DNA from: Phycisphaeraceae bacterium | Lineage (GTDB): Bacteria > Planctomycetota > Phycisphaerae > Phycisphaerales > UBA1924 | Direction: 5' to 3' | DNA length: 64,000 bases | NCBI GenBank assembly: GCA_019636795.1 | Contig: JAHBWW010000001.1 | Span: forward strand, 62,001-126,000 | In this document: positions 18,110 to 26,890 of the stretch, in pieces | Position numbering within the stretch: the first letter of the stretch is position 1 | Layout of the letters: the number at the start of each line of letters is the position of its first letter | The notes under the pieces: generated by a model | The model's input: only the letters and a program-made list of their open reading frames with translations | Told to the model about the DNA's origin: nothing | The model's database searches: none | Made by a program: the position numbers and the translations under genes

Positions 18110-19303
18110 ATGACCACGGCGACGACCCCCTCGGCCACCACCCGAGTCGACCCGCTTGCGCTCAACGATGTGGACCACGTCCGCTTCTATGTCGGCAACG
18201 CCAAGCAGGCCGCGTTTTTCTATGCCCACACCTTCGGGTTCTCGATCGAGCAGTACACCGACCTGACCACCGGCAGCCGCGAAGAGGCGTCGTACCTGCT
18301 CCGGCAGGGCAACATTCGCCTGCTCATCACCACCGGGCTCCACGAGCAGCATCCGGCCCAGCAGGAAGTGCTCAAGTATGGCGACGGCGTCAAGGACGTG
18401 GCCTTCACCGTCGATGACGCCCCGGCAGCCTATGAACGCGCCCGTCGCAATGGAGGCGCATCGGCCTACGAACCCGTAACCCTCAGCGACGAGCGCGGCA
18501 GCGTCACCATGGCGGGAATCGCCGGTGCTGGACGCGTCGTGCACTCGTTTATCAGCCGCACCGGCGACTACGCACTCGAGCGCGTCAAGAAAGGTGGGCT
18601 CTTCGCCCCGCGATTCCGCTCGATGCCCGCGATCGGCGTCAACGACTACAACAAGGCCAATCCCTGCGGTCTCATGTACGTCGACCACTGCGTCACCAAT
18701 GTCGAAGAAGGCAAGATGAACCATTGGGTCGAGTGGTACGAAAACGTCCTCGAGTTCAAGATGTTCAAGCACTTTGACGACAGCGACATCTCGACCGAGT
18801 ACTCGGCCCTGATGAGCAAGGTGATGGCCAGCGGCAACCACCTGATCAAGATGCCCATCAACGAACCGGCTGAGGGCAAGAAGAAGAGCCAGATCCAGGA
18901 ATATCTCGAATGGCACAGCATGACGCCGGGTATTCAGCACCTGGCCCTGCGCACTGATGACGAACTGCGCTCGGTCGCCGAACTGCGACGCCGTGGCGTG
19001 GACTTCCTGAGCCTGCCCGATACCTACTACGAGCTGGTCTGGGGCCGCGTGAACAAAATGCTGATCGAAAACGGGCACGAGGCCGTGCGCGAGGATCATG
19101 ACAAGATCAAGGAACTCGGCATCCTGGTCGACGCCGACGACGAAGGCTACCTGCTGCAACTCTTCACCAAGCCTTTGCAGGATCGCCCGACGCTGTTCTT
19201 CGAGATCATCTGCCGCCGCGGGAGCCAGAGTTTCGGCAAGGGAAACTTCAAGGCGCTCTTCGAAGCCTTGGAGATTGAACAGGAGCGTCGCGGAAACCTG
19301 TAA
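18110..19303 (+). CDS. hppD: 4-hydroxyphenylpyruvate dioxygenase
   Basis: The 397-residue protein has the two vicinal-oxygen-chelate halves of this enzyme. The Fe(II) ligands are visible in the C-terminal half: His193 (YVDHCV), His277 (GIQHLAL) and Glu365 (FFEIICR). The ending RGSQSFGKGNFKALFEALE is characteristic of the dioxygenase and closes over the active site. It converts 4-hydroxyphenylpyruvate to homogentisate in tyrosine breakdown, in the cytoplasm. GGAG lies nine bases before the ATG. The downstream enzyme homogentisate dioxygenase is not in the window, so it cannot be said whether homogentisate is degraded or used for quinone-type products. Confidence 0.96.
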   Translation: MTTATTPSATTRVDPLALNDVDHVRFYVGNAKQAAFFYAHTFGFSIEQYTDLTTGSREEASYLLRQGNIRLLITTGLHEQHPAQQEVLKYGDGVKDVAFTVDDAPAAYERARRNGGASAYEPVTLSDERGSVTMAGIAGAGRVVHSFISRTGDYALERVKKGGLFAPRFRSMPAIGVNDYNKANPCGLMYVDHCVTNVEEGKMNHWVEWYENVLEFKMFKHFDDSDISTEYSALMSKVMASGNHLIKMPINEPAEGKKKSQIQEYLEWHSMTPGIQHLALRTDDELRSVAELRRRGVDFLSLPDTYYELVWGRVNKMLIENGHEAVREDHDKIKELGILVDADDEGYLLQLFTKPLQDRPTLFFEIICRRGSQSFGKGNFKALFEALEIEQERRGNL

Positions 19304-19356
19304 GGCGCGCCGCGTAATTGTCGCGGTGGAGGCAGGTCGCGTTCACGCCCGCCGCG

Positions 19357-20460
19357 TCACACATTGAACAGGAAGTGACACACATCCGCATCGCGCATCA
19401 CGTATTCCTTGCCCTCGACGCGCATCTTGCCCGCCTCACGAATGGCCTTCTCGGTCTTGTGCGCGACAAGATCATCGACTGAATACACCTCGACGCGAAT
19501 GAACCCGCGCTCGAAGTCCGAGTGGATCGTCCCGGCAGCCTGCGGTGCCTTGGTGCCCGCGGGAATGGTCCACGCGCGGATTTCCTTGGGTCCTGCGGTA
19601 TAGAAACTCTGATAGCCCAGCAACCGATACGCCGCGCGGGCCAGCGCATTGAGCGCCGGCTCTTCCATGCCCATGTCGCGCAACATCTCCATCTTGTCCG
19701 CCGCATCGAGTTCTGAAAGTTCCGACTCGATGCGCGCACAAACCGGTACCATCTGCGACCCAACGCTCTTGGCGTGCGCCCGTACTGCCTCGGCCTTGGC
19801 GCTGTGGCCGTTGACATCAGTGTCGTCAACATTGGCAACATACAGAACCGGCTTGATCGTGATGAGTCCGAGGCTCTTGATGCCTCTGATCGTGTCCGGG
19901 TCCGTGACTTTGAGCGCGCGGGCCGGTTGCTCGCCCTCGAGGATTGGCATCAGCGCCTTGATCGCCGCCAGCCGCCCGAGAGCGTCACGGTCCTTGCTGC
20001 GTGCTGCGCGTTCAGCCTTGGGAAACGCGCTCTCAAGCGTCTGGAGATCGGCCAGGATCAGTTCCTGCTCGATCGTCGCGATGTCGCGCAGCGGATTGAC
20101 CGAGCCCTCGACATGCGTGATGTCCTCGCCACCCGGAGCCTTCTCGAAACACCGCACCACCTGCACAATCGCATCGACATCGCGGATGTGCCCGAGGAAG
20201 GCATTGCCCTTGCCCTCCCCCTTGCTCGCCCCGCGCACCAGCCCCGCGATATCGACCAGCCGCAGCATCGCGGGCACGATCTTCTGCGACTCGATCAGTT
20301 CCCGAATGGTTGCCAATCGCGGATCGGGAATTGGCACCACGCCGACATTGGGCTCGATCGTCGCGAACGGATAGTTGGCCGCCAGCGCACCCGCTGCCGT
20401 CAACGCATTAAACAGTGTGCTCTTGCCAACATTGGGCAGCCCGACGATGCCTGCTTCCAT
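19357..20460 (-). CDS. ychF: Ribosome-binding ATPase YchF (Obg family)
   Basis: I use the ATG at 20460 (MEAGIVGLPNVGKSTLFNAL), giving 367 residues against 363 in E. coli; the frame is open for 46 more codons upstream but without homology. The P-loop is GLPNVGKST, switch regions include ANYPFATIEPN and VDIAGLVRGASKGEG, and the base-recognition motif is a variant ANVDD, consistent with the ATP rather than GTP preference known for YchF. A C-terminal TGS domain follows (AWTIPAGTKAPQAAGTIHSDFERGFIRVEV). The protein associates with ribosomes and translation factors. GGAG lies eight bases before the start. The gene is divergent from the PEP-CTERM gene. Confidence 0.96.
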   Translation of the reverse strand: MEAGIVGLPNVGKSTLFNALTAAGALAANYPFATIEPNVGVVPIPDPRLATIRELIESQKIVPAMLRLVDIAGLVRGASKGEGKGNAFLGHIRDVDAIVQVVRCFEKAPGGEDITHVEGSVNPLRDIATIEQELILADLQTLESAFPKAERAARSKDRDALGRLAAIKALMPILEGEQPARALKVTDPDTIRGIKSLGLITIKPVLYVANVDDTDVNGHSAKAEAVRAHAKSVGSQMVPVCARIESELSELDAADKMEMLRDMGMEEPALNALARAAYRLLGYQSFYTAGPKEIRAWTIPAGTKAPQAAGTIHSDFERGFIRVEVYSVDDLVAHKTEKAIREAGKMRVEGKEYVMRDADVCHFLFNV

Positions 20461-20528
20461 GAAACGCTCCGATTGTCTGGGGGGCGGGATGGTAGCAGTC
20501 GCAGGGCCGTTCCGCATTACCAAGCCGT

Positions 20529-20558
20529 TTGCCAAACCTGCGTCAATCTGGGTACTTT
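20529..20558 (+). promoter_or_regulatory. Candidate promoter of the PEP-CTERM gene
   Basis: TTGCCA (20529-20534) and TACTTT (20553-20558) are separated by 18 bases and lie about 90 bases before the gene start. Both boxes are imperfect matches to the sigma-70 consensus. Confidence 0.35.
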
Positions 20559-20649
20559 GTAGGAGTTTTTCTTGTCGCGCCGGTTGCAAAACCCGCAATC
20601 GGTGGCATCTTCCTCTTGCACAACACCCCTTGTGGGGAGAGGAGTTTGT

Positions 20650-21282
20650 ATGAACCGATTTATCATGACCTCAGGCTTGGCCCTCGGCCTTGCCGCCACG
20701 TCCGCCGTTGCCTCGCCGCTCGGCACCGACATTTCCGTCAATGTCGTCCTCCAGTCGGCCAACAACGATTGGGACATTGTGGACACATTCGAACCCTTCG
20801 ATTGGGCTATCCACACCCTCGGCGGACCCGGAACCCTGCTCATCGCCAACTACGACTTTGTCACCGATGTCCTCGTCACCAGTTCCGTGAGCACCATCGG
20901 CAACATTCGCACCATCCAGATCGACTTCTTCAGCGTCACCGGCGGCAACATCTTCCAGGACGGCCACGAGGCCTTCCTCGACCAGTCCGACCTCTACTGG
21001 CTCACGTTCTATGCGTTTCAGATTGAGGATGCCGAACGTGCCAGCCTCGTCTCATACGCGTATTACCTTCGCGATGTCGCGGGTAACGATGTGCTCGGGG
21101 AGACCGAATTCGACGGCTTCTTCGGCGGCTTCGGCTACCTCGACTCGCCCAGCCTCGCATCAAGCGACTTCTTCGGCATCGCTGTCAATGGCTTTACGCT
21201 CAGCATGACATACGCCATTCCCGCGCCGGGTTCAATTGCAGCCCTCGCGCTCGCTGGCTTTGCCACTCGCCGCCGTCGCTGA
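20650..21282 (+). CDS. Exported protein with PEP-CTERM-like sorting tail
   Basis: The ATG at 20650 follows a GGAG ribosome-binding site, giving 210 residues. A classic signal peptide ends near ASA (MNRFIMTSGLALGLAATSAVAS). The mature part is acidic, rich in aromatic residues and beta-strand-like, without a known catalytic motif. The C-terminus is IPAPGSIAALALAGFATRRRR: a Pro-Ala-Pro entry, one hydrophobic helix and a terminal arginine cluster, the tripartite PEP-CTERM layout with PAPG in place of the usual VPEP. Such tails are recognised by exosortase, which cleaves and anchors the protein at the cell surface. No exosortase gene is in the window. The gene ends in a strong terminator, so it is monocistronic. 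Confidence 0.85.
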   Translation: MNRFIMTSGLALGLAATSAVASPLGTDISVNVVLQSANNDWDIVDTFEPFDWAIHTLGGPGTLLIANYDFVTDVLVTSSVSTIGNIRTIQIDFFSVTGGNIFQDGHEAFLDQSDLYWLTFYAFQIEDAERASLVSYAYYLRDVAGNDVLGETEFDGFFGGFGYLDSPSLASSDFFGIAVNGFTLSMTYAIPAPGSIAALALAGFATRRRR

Positions 21283-21313
21283 ATCGCAATCGCGTCAGGC
21301 TCAATCAGCATTC

Positions 21314-21342
21314 AACCGCCAGCTCAATGCTGGCGGTTTTTT
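21314..21342 (+). terminator. Rho-independent terminator of the PEP-CTERM gene
   Basis: AACCGCCAGC (21314-21323) pairs with GCTGGCGGTT (21329-21338) around a five-base loop and runs into a six-base T tract. Confidence 0.9.
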
Positions 21343-21388
21343 CATGCTCCCACGGAATGTCATTCCCCTCAAGGCCGCGAAGTGCGCT

Positions 21389-22285
21389 CTACTTCTCAAT
21401 GACCACCTTTGCCCACACCGCGTCATGATCCGATGGGTGCAGCCCGCCCGGACCGCGTGTGCGATCAATCCCCGCATCGAGAACTCTCACGCCCTGACTG
21501 ACCAGAATGTGATCGATCTTCTCGCCGCTGCGCTCGTCCCGGAAGGCGGTAAACGTGCCCACCTCGACCGCGTCCGCGTGCGCCGCGCGAAATGAATCGA
21601 TCAGCCCCAGCCCTCCTGTGTCGAGCAGAATCCGCACCGCCGGGTTGTCTTCGCCCGCGTTGAAATCGCCCATGGCCACGATCGGCTCACTCGCCATATA
21701 CGCGGGTCGCGCCTCAACAAGTGCAGCAATCATCGCTGCCGACCGCTCACGCGAAGGCTGCGAACGATGGTCAAAGTGCGTGTTGTAGACCCACAAAGCC
21801 TCGCCGGTGCGCCGATCAATCAGCCGCACAAGCGTCACCACGCGCGGATTCTCATTGCCCCACGATCGACTCGCCGGCTCCCGTGGCATATCGCTCAGCC
21901 ACTGCGTCTCGCCGCGATCAATCGTAAACCGACTCGCCCGCACCAGAATATTCGCGTGTTCGCCCGCGAGTTTGCCATCGTCACGCCCGACCCCCACGCT
22001 CACATACTCCGGCAAAGCCTCAAGAATCTCCTCAATCTGAAACGCCAGAGCTTCCTGAAGCCCAATCACATCGGCCTCGAGCGCCCGCAGGGTCGCAATG
22101 CACAATTCGCGGCGATACCTCCAGTGGTGTGCCCCATCCTCGGCCGAACCAAATCGAATGTTGAACGTCGCCATCGCCACCGCAGCTTCGTCCGATTGCA
22201 CGCGCTGGGTCTCATTCTCACTCGCTCCCCAGGGTGCCAAATACGCTGCCACCGCAACAAGCACAACAACGATCAGTGGTTTCAT
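21389..22285 (-). CDS. Endonuclease/exonuclease/phosphatase (EEP) family hydrolase, exported
   Basis: The 298-residue protein begins with a short hydrophobic signal (MKPLIVVVLVAVAAYLAPW), so it is probably exported or membrane-tethered. The EEP fold motifs appear in order: ATFNIRFG, DVIGLQEAL (metal-binding Glu), NTHFDHRS, MGDFNAG, IDHILVSQGV and HPSDHDAVWAKV (catalytic His). This set is shared by Mg2+-dependent phosphodiesterases from nucleases to sphingomyelinases; the particular substrate cannot be told. GGAG lies seven bases before the ATG. It follows the FUN14 gene by 28 bases on the same strand and is likely co-transcribed with it. Confidence 0.88.
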   Translation of the reverse strand: MKPLIVVVLVAVAAYLAPWGASENETQRVQSDEAAVAMATFNIRFGSAEDGAHHWRYRRELCIATLRALEADVIGLQEALAFQIEEILEALPEYVSVGVGRDDGKLAGEHANILVRASRFTIDRGETQWLSDMPREPASRSWGNENPRVVTLVRLIDRRTGEALWVYNTHFDHRSQPSRERSAAMIAALVEARPAYMASEPIVAMGDFNAGEDNPAVRILLDTGGLGLIDSFRAAHADAVEVGTFTAFRDERSGEKIDHILVSQGVRVLDAGIDRTRGPGGLHPSDHDAVWAKVVIEK

Positions 22286-22313
22286 GTGCAGACTCCGCAG
22301 CTCGCATCACACG

Positions 22314-22943
22314 CTATCGGCGCACAAACCCGACCGCTGCCCCCGCAAATCCCGCAGCCGTCGATGGCAGCACGCCCGTGACAAAGTTCACAAATCCCTT
22401 CGTCTGTTCGCCGAGCCATGCCGACAGTGTATCAAAACCGCCACTGATGCGTTGCCAATCCACAGTGATGACTCCGAAGTACTGCAGCGCAAACAACCCA
22501 AGGATAATCGCGCCCGCGACGATCAGTGTGATCTTGACAAACGCACGCAACAAGTACCCAATCGCAAATCCTGCGAAGAAACCAAAACCGAGTTTGAAGA
22601 CGGCTCCGCCATAGCGGTCGATGAATCGGTCGGCTGCATTCGTGGCGTCTGCACTTGCACCCGGATCATCGCCCGTGTCCCCCTCGCCCCGCGGTGCAAA
22701 TCCCGAAGCAAACGGAGAATAGTCGCTCGCTGCCCCATTCGATGTGGCTGCGCGAGGTGCGGGCTCGGGTGTTGTCAACGCCGCAAACGCCATCAGCCCC
22801 GCCCCGGCGAGCGTGACCACCAGCGCCACCGCCGCAACCACAATCTGCCATCGCCGCAGCCGCCTCTTCGCACCGCTTCGGCCCGCGTGTGGCACCCCAG
22901 CGTCCGGCTGGGCTTGCTCGCGTTCGATCTTCCGGTTGCTCAT
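22314..22943 (-). CDS. FUN14-family membrane protein
   Basis: I choose the ATG at 22943 because a GGAGG lies eight bases upstream; the ATG at 22964 has none. The protein has 209 residues. A basic N-terminus and one membrane segment (near WQIVVAAVALVVTLAGAGLM) are followed by a low-complexity acidic linker, then a C-terminal FUN14-like region. That region has glycine-rich helices GFGFFAGFAIGYLLRAFVK and GLFALQYFGVITVDW, matching the family pattern of a GxxxGY helix, then LQYxGxIxVDW. FUN14 proteins are best known from mitochondria and archaea; their bacterial role is not established. It is probably co-transcribed with the EEP hydrolase gene downstream. Confidence 0.75.
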   Translation of the reverse strand: MSNRKIEREQAQPDAGVPHAGRSGAKRRLRRWQIVVAAVALVVTLAGAGLMAFAALTTPEPAPRAATSNGAASDYSPFASGFAPRGEGDTGDDPGASADATNAADRFIDRYGGAVFKLGFGFFAGFAIGYLLRAFVKITLIVAGAIILGLFALQYFGVITVDWQRISGGFDTLSAWLGEQTKGFVNFVTGVLPSTAAGFAGAAVGFVRR

Positions 22944-22987
22944 GGCCCGATCCTCCCGCCGCATGCGGCGAATAGACTTCCTGCGTC

Positions 22988-23061
22988 GCGCTCGTAGCTC
23001 AGCAGGATAGAGCGGCGGTTTCCTAAACCGCAGGTCGGAGGTTCGAGTCCTCCCGGGCGCG
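22988..23061 (+). tRNA. tRNA-Arg, anticodon CCU (reads AGG)
   Basis: A complete cloverleaf folds from 74 bases. The acceptor stem GCGCTCG pairs with CGGGCGC with one U-G pair; the D stem is GCTC/GAGC. The anticodon stem GCGGT/ACCGC closes the loop TTCCTAA with anticodon CCT, and the T arm is GGAGG/CCTCC around TTCGAGT. The discriminator is G and the CCA end is not encoded. An arginine CCU tRNA reads the rare AGG codon. Confidence 0.95.
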
Positions 23062-23091
23062 CTTGAGCCTCATTCCGCTCGCGCATTCCTT

Positions 23092-24405
23092 TTAGTGCCC
23101 CAGCGGGAACCGCTGACACAGATTCTCAACCTCGCTGCGCACAACTTGCGATTCTCGCGCCAGTGTGCTTTCTCCCGCCAGACCCGCCGCAAGCACACGA
23201 TCAATCCAGGTCGCAACCTGGATCATCTCGGGCTCGCGCAGCCCGCGCGTGGTCGCTGCCGGCGAACCCAACCGCAGGCCGCTCGTGATCATCGGCGAGC
23301 GTGCATCGTCGGGAATGCCATTCTTATTTGTGATAATGCCTGCGCGTTCGAGCCAGGCCTCGGCGTCCTTGCCTGTGAGGTTCGCGTCGCGCGCGGTGAG
23401 ATCGACGAGCATGAGATGGTTGTCGGTCCCGCCGCTGGTGATGCGATACCCGAGTCCGGCCAGCGCGGCCGCGAGTGCCTTGGCATTCCCAACGACCTGG
23501 CGTTGATACGCCGCGAACTCCGGCCGAAGCGCCTCACCGAACGCCACGGCTTTGGCACCGATGATGTGCATCAGAGGCCCTCCCTGTACACCAGGGAAGA
23601 GAGCCTTGTTGATCTTCTTGCTCAGTTCTTCGTCATCGCACAGGATCAGCCCGCCGCGCGGCCCGCGAAGAGTCTTGTGCGTCGTCGTGGTCACGACGTG
23701 CGCGTGTGGGAAGGGGCTCGGGTGCACGCCGGCCGCAACAAGCCCCGCGATATGCGCGATGTCGGCCATGAGAAAAGCACCAACTTCGTCGGCGATCGCG
23801 CGAAAGCGAGCAAAGTCGATCGTGCGCGGATAGGCCGAGTAGCCGCACATCAGCACCTTTGGCTTGTGTTCCAGACACACGGCCCGCACCGCGTCGTAGT
23901 CGATGCGCTCATGCTCGGGGTGCGACTTGTCATAATGCAGCGGATAGAACACAGGCTTGTAGAACGTCCCCGAAAAGTTGATCTTCATGCCGTGCGACAA
24001 GTGCCCGCCATCCTTGAGGATCAGACTGGCGAACGTGTCGCCCGGTTCCATCAGGGCCATGAACGCAGCGGTGTTCGCCTGCGCGCCCGAGTGCGGCTGA
24101 ACATTGGCAAACTGACACCCGAACAACTGACACGCTCGCTCGCGGGCAAGGTTCTCGATACGGTCGTGGTGCTCGCACCCGCCGTAGTAACGCCGCCCGG
24201 GATAGCCCTCAGCGTACTTATTGGTCAGACACGTCCCCATCGCGTGCATGACAGCCCGCGAGACATGGTTCTCGCTGGCGATCAGCTCAATCGTCGTCTC
24301 CTGCCGATGGGCCTCGGCCGCAATAATGGCAGCGGCGTCGGGGTCGGTCTCGCGCAGCAGTGTTAGAACGGCTTCGGCAATCTGATCTTGGGTCGCGACA
24401 TGCAT
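23092..24405 (-). CDS. glyA: Serine hydroxymethyltransferase
   Basis: The 437-residue protein has the full set of GlyA features: [11 protein letters not shown], the tyrosine-rich [31 protein letters not shown], and the PLP-binding lysine at 244 in [14 protein letters not shown]. It interconverts serine and glycine while charging tetrahydrofolate with a one-carbon unit, in the cytoplasm. The C-terminus ([19 protein letters not shown]) is also typical. No Shine-Dalgarno sequence precedes the ATG, but TACGAT lies five bases before it, so transcription may start at the codon. A basic membrane protein gene lies 60 bases upstream on the same strand. Confidence 0.98.
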   Translation of the reverse strand: MHVATQDQIAEAVLTLLRETDPDAAAIIAAEAHRQETTIELIASENHVSRAVMHAMGTCLTNKYAEGYPGRRYYGGCEHHDRIENLARERACQLFGCQFANVQPHSGAQANTAAFMALMEPGDTFASLILKDGGHLSHGMKINFSGTFYKPVFYPLHYDKSHPEHERIDYDAVRAVCLEHKPKVLMCGYSAYPRTIDFARFRAIADEVGAFLMADIAHIAGLVAAGVHPSPFPHAHVVTTTTHKTLRGPRGGLILCDDEELSKKINKALFPGVQGGPLMHIIGAKAVAFGEALRPEFAAYQRQVVGNAKALAAALAGLGYRITSGGTDNHLMLVDLTARDANLTGKDAEAWLERAGIITNKNGIPDDARSPMITSGLRLGSPAATTRGLREPEMIQVATWIDRVLAAGLAGESTLARESQVVRSEVENLCQRFPLGH

Positions 24406-24465
24406 GTCGGATCGTATGGGCCGACACCCCGCTCAGTCCGCGCCTCGCTGAACCCGACCAGGAGA

Positions 24466-25503
24466 TCAGTTGCGACGAGCGCGGGCGTCGTCACGCAGCT
24501 CCGTACAGCACGTCAGAATCAGCCTGCCATTTCGAGGCTCGATGTTCAAAAGCCGCACCTGCCGCCCATCGTCAAGCCGAATGACCGGATCGAGCGAGAT
24601 GGGTTCGAGACCCTGAAACACACGCAGCAAAGCTCGGCCCTGGTCTTCCAGCGACGCCGGAATGTATTGATCCGCGTTCGCCTGCGCGTGCGACAGCACC
24701 GCTCCGCGCGGAATCGGCAGCGTCCCAATATGAATCGCATGCGCCGGGAGCCACATCGATCCGTCGGGCTTAATATGCGGCGCAACTGAAGCGGAAAGAT
24801 ACCGTTGCTCCTCGTCGCGCCGCAGCGCGATACCGACGTGAATGCGCCCCTGATCGAAGTGCACCCGCAGCGCGAGCAGACGGTCCGGCCACTGAGGCAT
24901 GTCCGGGTCGCTGGCCATCCACTTTCGAAGGTTCACATTGAGCCACGCATTGGCATGCTGCGCATCGATCGCAACCTGCCACACATCGCTGCGCCAAGAA
25001 TCGGTGGGCGCAAGATTCTCGGCTTGGGGGCGGATCAGCGTCAGCTGGTTGCCAAAAGCATGTTCGAGATCGCGGGCCTGGCTGATCGCACTCGGGTCGA
25101 GCGGATCGAGCGTTCCCCACCACTGCGGCGATTGATTGACGCGCGAAGCTGCAACCAGCCCCGTGATTGTCAACGCCCCTGCCGCGATGACCGTCAGAGC
25201 AACAAGGCGATGCCGCCAGCGGGATCGCGCGCTGGGCCGGGGCGAGACTGGTGCCGGAGCTGAAGACCGAGCTACTGGCGACTCCGGGTTCGGCGATGTC
25301 ATTGCTCCCTGTGCCGATCCCCGCGAAGGAGCGGAGCGTGATGCAAGAGTCGGGTTGGCACGATGCGCGTTCGCGCCGGGCTGCCGCGAACTCAATGCTG
25401 TAGAACCCGGCGCCTGCGCCGCCCGCTTTTTCGCGGTGCGCCGGCGTCGAGCCCGCTTCGACGAGTTCGAGCTTCCACTTCGGTTGTTGCGCGGTCTGCC
25501 CAT
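24466..25503 (-). CDS. Hypothetical membrane protein with long basic N-terminus
   Basis: The protein has 345 residues. The first 98 are low-complexity, rich in Arg, Lys, Ser, Pro and Ala, followed by one membrane segment (about 99-120, LVALTVIAAGALTITGLVAAS). About 225 residues after it are ordered and probably periplasmic, with phrases such as WRSDVWQVAIDAQHANAWLNVNLRKW and IHVGIALRRDEEQRYLSASV. I recognise no family. The topology resembles anchored periplasmic proteins with disordered cytoplasmic tails. The gene sits between the rpsI terminator and glyA. Confidence 0.7.
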   Translation of the reverse strand: MGRPRNNRSGSSNSSKRARRRRTAKKRAAQAPGSTALSSRQPGANAHRANPTLASRSAPSRGSAQGAMTSPNPESPVARSSAPAPVSPRPSARSRWRHRLVALTVIAAGALTITGLVAASRVNQSPQWWGTLDPLDPSAISQARDLEHAFGNQLTLIRPQAENLAPTDSWRSDVWQVAIDAQHANAWLNVNLRKWMASDPDMPQWPDRLLALRVHFDQGRIHVGIALRRDEEQRYLSASVAPHIKPDGSMWLPAHAIHIGTLPIPRGAVLSHAQANADQYIPASLEDQGRALLRVFQGLEPISLDPVIRLDDGRQVRLLNIEPRNGRLILTCCTELRDDARARRN

Positions 25504-25522
25504 TGAGGAACGGGAGTATACG

Positions 25523-25551
25523 AAAAAGGCACCGGCGCAGTGGCCGATGCC
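25523..25551 (-). terminator. Rho-independent terminator of rplM-rpsI
   Basis: On the minus strand GGCATCGGC (25551-25543) pairs with GCCGGTGCC (25536-25528) with one T-G pair and a six-base loop, followed by TTTTT. It lies 70 bases past the rpsI stop codon. Confidence 0.8.
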
Positions 25552-25619
25552 TCAGAAGACTGTTTGAAATTCTCTCCCGTTGCCGTCCCGAGGCCGCCAG
25601 TCGCCAGCCCCGATTCCAA

Positions 25620-26153
25620 TCAACGCTTCGAGAACTGGAAGCGACGACGAGCACCAGGCTGGCCGTACTTCTTGCGTTCGACCTTGCGGGCGTCACGCGT
25701 CAGATACCCCGCGTCGCGCAGCGCGGGCTCAAACGTCGGGTCATACGCGACCAAGGCGCGGGAAAGCCCGAGCCGCACCGCCTGAGCCTGACCCATGTAT
25801 CCCCCGCCGTGGACGCGGATGAAAACCTCGATCTTGCCATCGGTATCAGTCAACTTCAGCGGAGCATTCACATCGTTGCGGTCGCGCAGTTCTGAGAAGT
25901 GTTCCTCGACAGTGCGGAACAATTTGCGGTTGACCTGAACCTTGATCTCGCCTTTGCCAGCCTTTGCAGGGCGGATGCGAACACGGGCAACCGCCGTCTT
26001 GCGACGCCCCGTACCCCACCACCAGCCATGTTTGTCGGCCGGCTGCGGGTCCGGAAGTTCGCGCTTGATGTTGCCCGCAGGCCCCGACGCCTTGACGTTT
26101 TCGCCGACGAGGCCGGGGTTGTTGATCGTGGTTTCGAAGCCGTATTCAGCCAT
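25620..26153 (-). CDS. rpsI: 30S ribosomal protein S9, N-terminally extended
   Basis: The protein has 177 residues. The S9 core begins near residue 46 (WGTGRRKTAVARVRI) and ends in the invariant tail KKYGQPGARRRFQFSKR, whose C-terminal basic residues reach the P-site tRNA. Bacterial S9 is usually about 130 residues, so roughly 45 extra residues precede the core here (NNPGLVGENVKASGPAGN ...), with no motif I know. It is second in the rplM-rpsI operon, 70 bases after rplM, the order found in most bacteria. Confidence 0.97.
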   Translation of the reverse strand: MAEYGFETTINNPGLVGENVKASGPAGNIKRELPDPQPADKHGWWWGTGRRKTAVARVRIRPAKAGKGEIKVQVNRKLFRTVEEHFSELRDRNDVNAPLKLTDTDGKIEVFIRVHGGGYMGQAQAVRLGLSRALVAYDPTFEPALRDAGYLTRDARKVERKKYGQPGARRRFQFSKR

Positions 26154-26223
26154 TGTGCGTGTCTCCGATCGGTTTCAACCGACGTGCAAGGCCCAACCGC
26201 AAGAGCGGTGCGGGCTGCTCGTA

Positions 26224-26670
26224 TCAGATTTCCAGGGGTGTCGGGGTTTGCGATGTGTGAGGGTGCTCGGTGCCTGCGTACACCTTGAGTTTCGAGAGCA
26301 TCACCCGCCCAAGACGATTCTTGGGAAGCATGCGACGCACAGCATCCTCGATCAGCTTCTCGGGCTTGTGCTCGCGGACCTCGCCGTATGTCTGCGCCTT
26401 AAGTCCGCCCGGATACCGGCTGTAACGCATCTTGAGCCGCTGTTCCGCCTTGCGGCCGGTCAGCGCGACATTCGATGCATTCGTGATAATCACAAAGTCG
26501 CCGGTATCCACATGCGGGGTGTACTCCGGGCGATGCTTGCCCATCAGCACAATGGCAACCTCGGCTGCAAGCCGGCCCAGAGGCTGATTCGTGGCGTCAA
26601 CGATGCGCCAGTTGCGATCGACTTCGCCTTTCTTGGCCATGAACGTCTGACGTCTGAGATGCGTGGGCAT
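26224..26670 (-). CDS. rplM: 50S ribosomal protein L13
   Basis: The protein has 148 residues from the second of two adjacent ATGs, which has GAGGAGG at normal spacing (five bases); a start at 26673 would leave only two. The core MAKKGEVDRNWRIVDATNQPLGRLA ... HRPEYTPHVDTGDFVIITNA is unmistakable L13. The ten residues before MAKKG form a small extension; a start at that internal methionine lacks a ribosome-binding site. L13 is an early assembly protein of the large subunit. It is transcribed with rpsI. Confidence 0.97.
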   Translation of the reverse strand: MPTHLRRQTFMAKKGEVDRNWRIVDATNQPLGRLAAEVAIVLMGKHRPEYTPHVDTGDFVIITNASNVALTGRKAEQRLKMRYSRYPGGLKAQTYGEVREHKPEKLIEDAVRRMLPKNRLGRVMLSKLKVYAGTEHPHTSQTPTPLEI

Positions 26671-26805
26671 CATGACCTCCTCGTAGGGGCGCTCTTCACG
26701 ACCCTAAAGCACGCCGCCTACCGGGCGGGGCGGGCCGACGTTTGACGCCGGCAGACTTGAAGTTTCCGAATGAATCTCCGCCCGAAGGCTTCGACCCAGA
26801 AAGGA

Positions 26806-26835
26806 AGTCTAGCCCTCAACCCAATACAGGGTCAA
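26806..26835 (-). promoter_or_regulatory. Candidate promoter of rplM-rpsI
   Basis: On the minus strand TTGACC (26835-26830) and TAGACT (26811-26806) are 18 bases apart. The implied leader to the rplM start is about 130 bases, long enough for a regulatory structure, though I could not identify one. Confidence 0.5.
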
Positions 26836-26890
26836 GAGGCCATCCAAACGGCCCAACTCCCGACGCCGGACCGGATCTGGACCGAAGGGT

